From S5-A14a sp022766365 (lineage in GTDB: Bacteria > Bacillota > Clostridia > Peptostreptococcales > Anaerovoracaceae): a DNA stretch of 64,000 nt. Shown piece by piece: positions 37,187 through 43,617 of the stretch. Location of the stretch: the NCBI GenBank assembly GCA_050313295.1, contig JBNPLD010000005.1. One strand, given 5' to 3'. Made by a program: the position numbers and the translations under genes. How positions within the stretch are numbered: the first letter of the stretch is position 1; each line of letters opens with the position of its first letter. The notes beneath the pieces are model-generated. The model had not been told where the DNA came from and ran no database searches. It worked only from the letters and a program-made list of their open reading frames with translations.

Positions 37187-37807
37187 ATGGATAAAGAGCA
37201 AAACTTTGAAGGAGTCAAGGGGTTTTCCCTTGGCTCCTTTGCTGTTCCTTGGGAACAGCGTAAGTTGGGGGAACTGTCTTCACTTATAACCAAAGGAACA
37301 ACACCTTTGGATAAAAGTAATATGGGTACGGTCAATTTTGTAAAAATTGAAAGCATTGATAATTCATCAGGTGAAATCACCATAACACAAAAAATAACTT
37401 CTGAGGAGCACGAAGGGTATTTGCGTCGTTCTCAGCTTAAAGAAAACGATATTTTGTTTTCAATCGCTGGCACACTTGGTCGAGTAACTTCAGTAAAATC
37501 AAGCATTTTGCCAGCAAATACGAATCAAGCATTAGCTATCATTCGTCTTAAAAGCGGTTGCTTGAAATATGTGAAAACATATCTCAAAGGCAAGGCTGTA
37601 GCAGATTTTATAAAGAAAAATCCGACTATTGGTGCACAACCAAATTTGTCTTTGGAACAAGTAAGCAACCTCGAAATTGCCTTGCCGTCCGACATAGAGC
37701 AAGAGCAAATAGGTTCATTTTTTGAAAACCTCGATAACCTTATCACCCTTCATCAGCGTGAGTCAACTTATTTTACAGGAGGATTTTATGCTGAACAACA
37801 TAAATAA
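37187..37807 (+). CDS. Half-length specificity protein with recognition cassette C
   Basis: A 206-residue frame with one recognition domain: leader MDKEQNFEGVKGFSLGSFAVPWEQRKL, domain C (GELSSLITKGTTPLDKSNMG...), and the end NLDNLITLHQRE, then a short foreign tail. It starts 1 bp after the hsdR stop, so unlike cassettes A and D it has a plausible start and may be translated by coupling. Half-length HsdS proteins can pair to make a symmetric specificity unit, so this could act directly or serve as a donor. Its last 20 bases overlap the recombinase start. Confidence 0.85.
   Translation: MDKEQNFEGVKGFSLGSFAVPWEQRKLGELSSLITKGTTPLDKSNMGTVNFVKIESIDNSSGEITITQKITSEEHEGYLRRSQLKENDILFSIAGTLGRVTSVKSSILPANTNQALAIIRLKSGCLKYVKTYLKGKAVADFIKKNPTIGAQPNLSLEQVSNLEIALPSDIEQEQIGSFFENLDNLITLHQRESTYFTGGFYAEQHK
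37248..37267 (+). repeat. Repeat a, cassette C
   Basis: Exact 20-mer copy; inverted relative to 39216-39235, forming the outer pair around the recombinase. Confidence 0.9.
37736..37759 (+). repeat. Repeat b, cassette C
   Basis: Repeat b; inverted relative to 38727-38749, forming the inner pair around the recombinase. Confidence 0.9.
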
Positions 37808-38714
37808 AACAGACTATTTTTACGATTATTACGCACAATGGATTACTGTGTACAAGGAAGGGGCGATAAGGAAGGTCACGATGGACAGGTATTTGCTTAC
37901 CCAGTCTTGGATTAAGCGATTGGCTCCGGATTTGAAAGTATGCGAGTTGACACGCATTACATATCAAAAACTGTTGAACGATTACGCAAAGGAACACGAG
38001 CGACAAACCACAATGGATTTTCACCATCAGCTCAAAGGGGCAATATTAGACGCTGTTGACGAAGGTCTCATTGAGCGAGACCCGACAAGAAAAGCTATCA
38101 TCAAAGGTAAGAAGCCGAGATACAAGAAGATTAAGTATCTCAATCAGTTTGAACTGCACAAGCTTCTTTCGGATTTGGACTTAGGACAAGAGTTAAATTG
38201 GGATTGGTTCATTCTTCTTGTTGCCAAAACAGGTATGCGTTTTTCTGAAGCACTGGCTATAACGCCGCAGGACTTTGATTTTTCAAGGCAATCCCTTTCC
38301 ATCAACAAGACTTGGGACTATAAAGGAAAAGGTGGCTTTTTGCCTACTAAGAATCAATCATCGGTACGAAAAATTCAAATTGATTGGCAGCTTATTATTC
38401 AGTTTTCTACATTGGTCAAAGGGCTACCTCAAGATGAACCGATTTTCATATCGGGGAATGTGTATAACTCAACGGTCAACGATATTCTGACAAGACATTG
38501 CAAGAAAGCAGGAATACCGGTTATTTCCGTTCACGGGCTGAGACACACTCACGCTTCACTTCTTTTGTTTGCCGGAGTATCAATAGCAAGCGTGGCACAG
38601 AGATTAGGACATTCGAGTATGACAACAACGCAGAAAACATATCTCCATATTATTCAAGAACTTGAGAATAAAGATGTTGATTTGGTAATGCGTTCGTTAT
38701 CAAGCTTAAATTGA
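37788..38714 (+). CDS. Tyrosine recombinase, probable hsdS cassette invertase
   Basis: A 308-residue phage-integrase-fold recombinase with an N-terminal SAM-like core-binding domain (about 10-100) and the catalytic domain with Arg151 (KTGMRFSEAL), His249-x-x-Arg252 (HGLRHTHAS), His275 (LGHSS) and nucleophile Tyr285 (QKTYLHI). The start at ATG 37788 has CAGGAGG at 7-8 bases. It lies between cassettes C and D, flanked by inverted copies of repeats a and b; recombinases beside hsdS genes in Streptococcus, Mycoplasma and Bacteroides invert such cassettes. So it most likely shuffles the specificity domains, and its own gene is inside the segment that would flip. Confidence 0.88.
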   Translation: MLNNINKTDYFYDYYAQWITVYKEGAIRKVTMDRYLLTQSWIKRLAPDLKVCELTRITYQKLLNDYAKEHERQTTMDFHHQLKGAILDAVDEGLIERDPTRKAIIKGKKPRYKKIKYLNQFELHKLLSDLDLGQELNWDWFILLVAKTGMRFSEALAITPQDFDFSRQSLSINKTWDYKGKGGFLPTKNQSSVRKIQIDWQLIIQFSTLVKGLPQDEPIFISGNVYNSTVNDILTRHCKKAGIPVISVHGLRHTHASLLLFAGVSIASVAQRLGHSSMTTTQKTYLHIIQELENKDVDLVMRSLSSLN

Positions 38715-38726
38715 CAAAAAACACTC

Positions 38727-38749
38727 ACGCTGATGAAGGGTGATAAGGT
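38727..38749 (-). repeat. Repeat b, cassette D (inverted)
   Basis: Minus-strand copy of repeat b, 23 bases. Confidence 0.9.
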
Positions 38750-39215
38750 GGTCTATCTTCTTGAAAAATGCTCCTATCGTTTGCTGTTCTCGAATAGTAG
38801 ATGGTAACATCAAGTCCATAGCAGCCATCTGTTTGCCGGACACTTCGACGAATGTTGAACCAGCTCCAACCAACTCTCCGTATCGCTTTAATTCCTCTGT
38901 TCGAGAAAAAATGAAATATGTGTCAAGCTCATTTTTATGAGGAACAATAGACTGAAAACCTTGATTAGTACAGCCTTTTCGGGCTAAAATAGCGGTTTTT
39001 CCTATTCCTGCACGAGAAGTAAATAATACAGTTCCGGGCGGTAAAAGTTTTGCAGAGCTATTGTCATATCCTTGTTCAGTTATCTTTCTTTGACTTGTCT
39101 TAACATAGATTTGGTCTGCAATTTCAGCAGGAGCATACCAATCTATATTGCCGTCCCAATACTCAGGATTCTCCGTGCTTGGCGTTCCTCCGCCGATTAT
39201 ATCCGCTACATCTCC

Positions 39216-39235
39216 CAACTTACGCTGTTCCCAAG
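39216..39235 (-). repeat. Repeat a, cassette D (inverted)
   Basis: Exact minus-strand copy of the 20-mer. Confidence 0.9.
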
Positions 39236-39291
39236 TAATATAATCAAAATCTGTATTTTTAATAATTTTCAGAATTAAATAATACCATTTT

Positions 39292-39327
39292 CTCCTCTCG
39301 GTTCGATGAATCGGGAGGAGATTTTTT
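39292..39327 (+). terminator. Terminator right of the hsd locus
   Basis: Arms CTCCTCTCG (39292-39300) and CGGGAGGAG (39312-39320), then seven T. It insulates the hsd locus from the genes on the right. Confidence 0.8.
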
Positions 39328-39376
39328 TATTTTCCAAAAATTTTTCAAAATTTTTTCAAAACCACCCCCCAAGAAT

Positions 39377-39542
39377 CCTTTCCCATTTCAAACAAGTGAA
39401 GGGACTTTTAATTTTCTTTTCAAAATACCCCCATTTTTTCGCTTCCCGGTTCAAACAAGTGAAGGGGTAATAAAAATTTTTTTGAAATCGGGCGATTTTG
39501 GGTGTGCATTTTGACCCCCTTTGTCCAAATGAGTGAAAGGAG
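39377..39542 (+). repeat. Three iterated repeats before a small element gene
   Basis: Related motifs TTCAAACAAGTGAAGGG at about 39389-39405 and 39451-39466, and a diverged third at 39524-39540 (TCCAAATGAGTGAAAGG), spaced 63 and 73 bp. The last overlaps the ribosome site of the next gene. The region from 39236 to 39550 has no gene other than these and the terminator. They could be binding sites for the ParB-like protein or another element regulator. Confidence 0.6.
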
Positions 39543-39550
39543 TTTTTACT

Positions 39551-39760
39551 ATGGCAAGATTATCAAAGAAATTAAAACAGGAATGGGCATTATTCATCAA
39601 TCCCAAAACAGGCAGAAGAACATACAACGATTTGTGCCGTAAATGCCGGAACGACTGTAAACAAAGCTTTCGGGCAATCGTTGTCAATTGTCCTTTGTAT
39701 TGCTCAAAAAGAAGTGTCAAATCGCTACCAAACGGCAACGATTTCAACGATTCGGGATAA
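39551..39760 (+). CDS. Small cysteine-rich element protein, function unknown
   Basis: A 69-residue basic protein (MARLSKKLKQEWALFINPKTGRRTYNDLCRKCRNDCKQSF...) with CRKCRNDC and further Cys, which may bind a metal. I recall similar short proteins in Firmicute integrative elements but know no function. The start at ATG 39551 has AAAGGAG at 39537-39542; an earlier GTG lies in the repeat. The following 200 bp to the next gene hold no supported frame. Confidence 0.6.
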   Translation: MARLSKKLKQEWALFINPKTGRRTYNDLCRKCRNDCKQSFRAIVVNCPLYCSKRSVKSLPNGNDFNDSG

Positions 39761-39961
39761 AAGGATAACAGATATTCAATTCAAAATAAAACGGCTTACA
39801 GAGAAAAACTTTGATATTTTCGGCACCTTTTTGATACAGAAAAACGGTTGTTGCAACTATCATTTTCACTCGCCGTTCAAAACAATTCAAATAGCAGGTA
39901 AACGTATAAATATATAAATAAATATATAGTTTTTACCTGCCGTAAAAGAAAGGACTTAAAT

Positions 39962-40291
39962 ATGATAGCAAATAAAGTATACACAAGAGACGAAATGAGA
40001 GAGGAACACATCATAACTACCGATTATCATTTCATAGACAAAGAGGGCGAATACTTCGCAAAACTGATAATGAGAGCAGAGGCAAGCAAAAATATGATGC
40101 GTCTTTTCTTTCAGTTAAGCGACGGAAGAAAGATTATCACGCCTGTGTTTTGGTGGCAGAGTTATCTCGGCTTTCATGAGATAGATAACGGTACAAATTT
40201 GAGATTGATTTATGAGAAAAACGGCAAAGGTATCGCTCTTAAAAAAATTGAAATATTGGACAAGGAGAATTTGAAATGCAGGAAACAATAA
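39962..40291 (+). CDS. Conserved element protein, unknown function
   Basis: A 109-residue protein (NKVYTRDEMREEHIITTDYHFIDKEGEYFAKLIMRAEASKNMMRLFFQLSDGRK...). No motif or membrane segment is recognised. It has GAAAGGA before the ATG and overlaps parB by 16 bases, so the two are co-translated. Likely an accessory of the same element. Confidence 0.6.
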   Translation: MIANKVYTRDEMREEHIITTDYHFIDKEGEYFAKLIMRAEASKNMMRLFFQLSDGRKIITPVFWWQSYLGFHEIDNGTNLRLIYEKNGKGIALKKIEILDKENLKCRKQ

Positions 40292-41118
40292 AGAACATCA
40301 ACATAGATTTACTAATTCCATTTAAAAATCATCCGTTTAAGAAAAGAGACGGAATTGAAAAAGAAGAATTGACAGAGAGCATAAAAGAAAACGGATTGCT
40401 TGAGCCGATAATCGTCCGTTCTTTTTCCGCTGGTACTTATGAAATCATCAGCGGTCACAGGAGAGTTGAAGTTTGTAAAGAATTGGGAATACAAACCGTT
40501 CTGGCAATAGTCAGAGATATGACAAAAGACGAAGCGGTTATTGCAATGGTGGATTCAAATTTACAGAGAGAACATTTACTGCCAAGCGAAAAAGCTTTTG
40601 CTTACAAGATGAAACTTGAAGCGATGAAACATCAGGGGAAAACTTCGTGCCAAGTTGGCGCAAAGTCAAGAACAGATGAACAGATAGCCGAAACAGTAAA
40701 TGACAGTGCAAGACAAGTCCAAAGATATATCCGTCTAACGCACTTAATACCCGAACTGCTGAAACTCGTTGACGAAGAAAGGATAGCCTTTACTCCGGCT
40801 GTTGAGATTTCGTATCTACCCGAGAATGAACAAAAGATGTTAGCCGAAGAAATAGAATACACAGATGCCACGCCCTCACTTTCACAGGCACAGCGACTGC
40901 GCAAATTCAGCGAACAAGGCAGACTGTCCATAGACACGATATTTGCCGTGTTAAGTGAAGAAAAGCCAAATCAGAAAGAACAGGTTAAATTCAAAACCGA
41001 AGATATCCGCAAATATTTCCCGAAAAGTTATACAAGCCTTGATATGCAAAAAACAATCATAAATCTGCTTGAAAAATGGCAGAGACAGAGAGAAAGAAAC
41101 CGAAGGGAGGAGCGATAA
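40276..41118 (+). CDS. ParB/Spo0J-like DNA-binding protein
   Basis: A 280-residue ParB-family protein. The N-terminal ParB/Srx domain has LLIPFKNHPFKKRDG, ENGLLEPIIVRSFSAGTYEIISGHRRVEVCKELG (GHRR box) and VDSNLQREHLLPSEKAFAY; the helix-turn-helix part has AETVNDSARQVQRYIRL. CTP-binding residues of canonical ParB lie in this N-terminal domain. No ParA partner is seen, so partition of a circular stage, or gene regulation, are both possible. The stop overlaps the next start (TAATG). Confidence 0.88.
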   Translation: MQETIKNINIDLLIPFKNHPFKKRDGIEKEELTESIKENGLLEPIIVRSFSAGTYEIISGHRRVEVCKELGIQTVLAIVRDMTKDEAVIAMVDSNLQREHLLPSEKAFAYKMKLEAMKHQGKTSCQVGAKSRTDEQIAETVNDSARQVQRYIRLTHLIPELLKLVDEERIAFTPAVEISYLPENEQKMLAEEIEYTDATPSLSQAQRLRKFSEQGRLSIDTIFAVLSEEKPNQKEQVKFKTEDIRKYFPKSYTSLDMQKTIINLLEKWQRQRERNRREER

Positions 41119-41261
41119 TGAATAAGAAAATCGACAGCTTATATGCGGCGTTTATGCTTATTGAAATTCTATATGAGCGTGGGCTTATAAACAAAGCCAC
41201 ACTTGACACCGTGAGAGAAAAAGTTAAATCCGAAAATCCGCACAATTCACAGGCGGCTTAA
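41118..41261 (+). CDS. Small helical element protein
   Basis: A 47-residue protein (MNKKIDSLYAAFMLIEILYERGLINKATLDTVREKV...). ATG 41118 overlaps the parB stop by one base and GGGAGG lies 8 bases upstream, which decides this start over a longer frame from 41076. Unknown function; it sits between parB and the serine recombinase and could be an accessory of either. Confidence 0.6.
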   Translation: MNKKIDSLYAAFMLIEILYERGLINKATLDTVREKVKSENPHNSQAA

Positions 41262-41297
41262 TGTCAAATATACTTAAAAACACAAGGAGGAATTTTT

Positions 41298-43178
41298 ATG
41301 ACAAACACAATTTTTAAAAACAACACGAAAATCGGAAATCCTTACGATTTTCTTGACCGCAACAGACATCGCAAAATGGTCTTTTACGGCCGTGTGTCAA
41401 CAGAACACGAAGCACAGATGGCTGCTCTTGAAAATCAAATTGAATGGTACGATGACCAAGCAAAACATCACCCCAACTGGGAGGTGCTGAACAAATATAT
41501 CGACGAGGGAATAACAGGAACGCAGGCGAAAAAGCGACCGGCATTTCTGCAAATGATAGAGGACGCAAAGAAAGGAAAATTTGATTTGATTGTAACCCGT
41601 GAGGTCTGCCGATTTGCGAGAAACACCGTTGACACTCTTGTTACCACAAGAGAACTGAAAAATATCGGCGTTGAGGTGTATTTTGTGGAGGATAATATTT
41701 GGACAATGGACGGAGACGGTGAACTTCGACTGACAATTATGGCAACCCTTGCACAAGAGGAAAGCCGCAAAACCTCGGAGCGTGTAAAAGCCGGACAGCA
41801 TATCAGCCGCCAGCAAGGTATGGTGTACGGCAGAGGGAACATCTTGGGTTATAACCGTAAAGCCAAATCCACATACACGATAAACCCCGAGCAGGCGGAA
41901 ACCGTGCGAATGATTTTCGATATGTACTTACAGGGCGAAATGGGCGCATCCAAAATTGCGAACGAGCTCACACGGCTTGGACGAAAAAATGCATCGGGCT
42001 TGGTAAAGTGGTCACCGTGCGTAATTACGAGAATTGTTAATAACCCTACATATATGGGTTACCAGGCTTACGGAAAATCGTACAGCAACAACTATCTTGA
42101 ACAAAAGCGAATACTTAATAACGATTTTTCCACATATATGCTCGTAAAAAGCGATTATGAGCCTATTATAACCGAGGAAGAATGGTATCGGTGTCAGGAA
42201 ATCAAGCAACGGAGAGTAACAAAAACAATAGGCGTTTCTACCGACGGCAAGAAGAAACAACCGAATCACGGCAAAAACGAAACAAAAGACCTGTGGGCAA
42301 CCAAATTGAAATGCCGATGCGGAGCGTCCTTCCGCAGAAACCGATGGCATAAAAATAACAACGCACCTTGGTCATACGGATACCTTTGCTATAACAGGTT
42401 GAACAATGGCTCCGCTCAAAAACGGCGTGACGCAGGATTGGACGATACCGGCTACTGCGACCAGACCGAAATACCCGATTGGAAACTTGAAATGATGGGC
42501 AAAATGATTATGGAGCAGGTATGGCGGACAAGAGCCGAAGATATAAAGCTTGCCTGTAAAATACTCAACGAATGTTATAAACCGGATATTAAAGCTCCTC
42601 GACAAAACAAATCGGTTATGCTTGCAAATATCGAAAAACTGAAATCCAAAAAGGATAATCTTTTGGATATGCGCAGCGACGGCGAAATCACAAAAGAGGA
42701 ATTTTTGAACAAGAAAGAAGAAATCGACAAAAAAATTTCACAGCTGACCGCAGAATATGAAAAAGACGATTGCCCGACCGAAAGCGACGAAGCGGGTTTG
42801 GAGCTTAGTAAAATTGAAGCGGCGCTGAATGAGCTGATTGATTTTTCACAGCCGGTCTTGCCCCGTGAAATATATCAAAAGTTTGTTTCCAAAGTTACGC
42901 CTTACAGCAAAACTCATTACAGGTGGTATCTGAATTTAGACGGCACGGGAACACAGACGGCAGATGTTAAGGTGAACGGCAGAAAATCCAATGCGGCTGT
43001 CGCATTCTGCGACGAGGGGGAAATTCCCCCGGTACATTTTAAAGAGATTATTTTCTTTAATATTTTGAAACAGGAAATTATAAATAAAAAATCGTTTTTC
43101 GTGGCTACTCTGCACAGGCAACCATCAAGGATGAAGATTGAAGATAATTATCGCCTATGGCTCACTTTTGTACGATGA
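41298..43178 (+). CDS. Large serine recombinase, probable integrase of the island
   Basis: A 626-residue large serine recombinase. The N-terminal resolvase domain has the nucleophile Ser34 in FYGRVSTEHE, with VTREVCRFARNTVDTL and LAQEESRKTSERV. The recombinase domain follows (about 180-280), then the zinc-ribbon domain with KCRCGASFRR...CYNR...C, and a coiled-coil region (about 435-505; IEKLKSKKDNLLDMRSDGEITKEEF) that in this family controls integration versus excision. AGGAGG lies before the ATG. As the rightmost gene of the island it is the likely integration and excision enzyme; it differs in chemistry from the tyrosine recombinase in the hsd locus. Confidence 0.92.
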   Translation: MTNTIFKNNTKIGNPYDFLDRNRHRKMVFYGRVSTEHEAQMAALENQIEWYDDQAKHHPNWEVLNKYIDEGITGTQAKKRPAFLQMIEDAKKGKFDLIVTREVCRFARNTVDTLVTTRELKNIGVEVYFVEDNIWTMDGDGELRLTIMATLAQEESRKTSERVKAGQHISRQQGMVYGRGNILGYNRKAKSTYTINPEQAETVRMIFDMYLQGEMGASKIANELTRLGRKNASGLVKWSPCVITRIVNNPTYMGYQAYGKSYSNNYLEQKRILNNDFSTYMLVKSDYEPIITEEEWYRCQEIKQRRVTKTIGVSTDGKKKQPNHGKNETKDLWATKLKCRCGASFRRNRWHKNNNAPWSYGYLCYNRLNNGSAQKRRDAGLDDTGYCDQTEIPDWKLEMMGKMIMEQVWRTRAEDIKLACKILNECYKPDIKAPRQNKSVMLANIEKLKSKKDNLLDMRSDGEITKEEFLNKKEEIDKKISQLTAEYEKDDCPTESDEAGLELSKIEAALNELIDFSQPVLPREIYQKFVSKVTPYSKTHYRWYLNLDGTGTQTADVKVNGRKSNAAVAFCDEGEIPPVHFKEIIFFNILKQEIINKKSFFVATLHRQPSRMKIEDNYRLWLTFVR

Positions 43179-43617
43179 AGTTTGAAATTTGTTGACTTAG
43201 TGTGAAAAAATCGATAAGATGGACATTAAACCTCTTTTGGCATAATATAGTTGCTAAAGGAGGTTTTCTTCTTGTGGGAAAGGGTTTATATGACAGTGTA
43301 GGAAGTAGGAATATGGAATGAGCATATTCGTAAAATATATAAAAATCATTGGAATTTCAATATAAAATAGGGGTATATCTTTTTTGACATTTTATGAACT
43401 CTCTGTTGTTTTGATGTTCGAAATCTAAAACTATTAGTATAAAGATATTTAATGTTGTATATTAAGGTTTATTATTATTAATAATTTTAGTAATGATAAT
43501 ATAATATATACTATTGATATCTGACTATATGATTTTTTTATCGGAACTATCATAGTATGAAAGAATAATGTATAATGGGCATATAAAGACGTAATAATAA
43601 TTTATATGGAGAAGTAA
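43179..43617 (+). other. Intergenic region with a short frame and possible promoter
   Basis: About 440 bp, AT-rich, without a supported full gene. A 15-codon frame at 43274-43321 (GTG start, GLYDSVGSRNME, TGA) has a strong AAAGGAGG site at 43256-43263 and may be a leader peptide or a transposase remnant. TATAAT at 43571-43576 lies 42 bp before the histidine kinase start with no good -35. The right border of the island is probably near 43.2 kb. Confidence 0.4.

Larger units (their letters stand above)
38706..39235 (-). pseudogene. Silent hsdS target-recognition cassette D
   Basis: Minus-strand half-gene: WEQRKLGDVADIIGGGTPSTENPEYWDGNIDWYAPAE... through ...REQQTIGAFFKKIDHLITLHQRE, ending just past repeat b. 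GGGTPS...YWDG...W is a common HsdS recognition-domain opening. The frame extends upstream through the terminator-like hairpin without an ATG, so it has no evident start. It faces cassette C across the recombinase and is a second silent donor. Confidence 0.85.
27660..43200 (+). mobile_element. Integrated island with a variable type I R-M locus and a large serine recombinase
   Basis: From the ppdK stop to just past the serine recombinase the content changes to mobile-element type: a truncated frame, TnpV, a lipoprotein, oriT-like repeats, the hsd locus with two recombinases, iterated repeats, small element proteins and ParB. Large serine recombinases usually lie at one end of the element they integrate, which fits the right border near 43.18-43.20 kb; the left border near 27.66 kb is inferred from the loss of the core gene run. 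No relaxase, type IV secretion or replication genes are seen. Borders are approximate and no convincing att pair was found by eye. Confidence 0.65.

Noticed and set aside
37722..37787. Longer N-terminus for the tyrosine recombinase
   Set aside because: It would be translated out of repeat b in another frame; CAGGAGG before ATG 37788 decides the start.
39681..39917. 78-codon plus-strand frame overlapping the small Cys-rich gene
   Set aside because: No ribosome site, overlaps a better-supported gene and reads as low-information peptide.
41076..41261. Longer version of the 47-residue protein starting at 41076
   Set aside because: The added part lies inside parB; the GGGAGG site and the TAATG overlap favour ATG 41118.
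43236..43256. Sigma-54-like promoter TTGGCAT...TTGCT
   Set aside because: The GG and GC elements are 12 bp apart instead of 10, so sigma-54 RNA polymerase would not be expected to use it.
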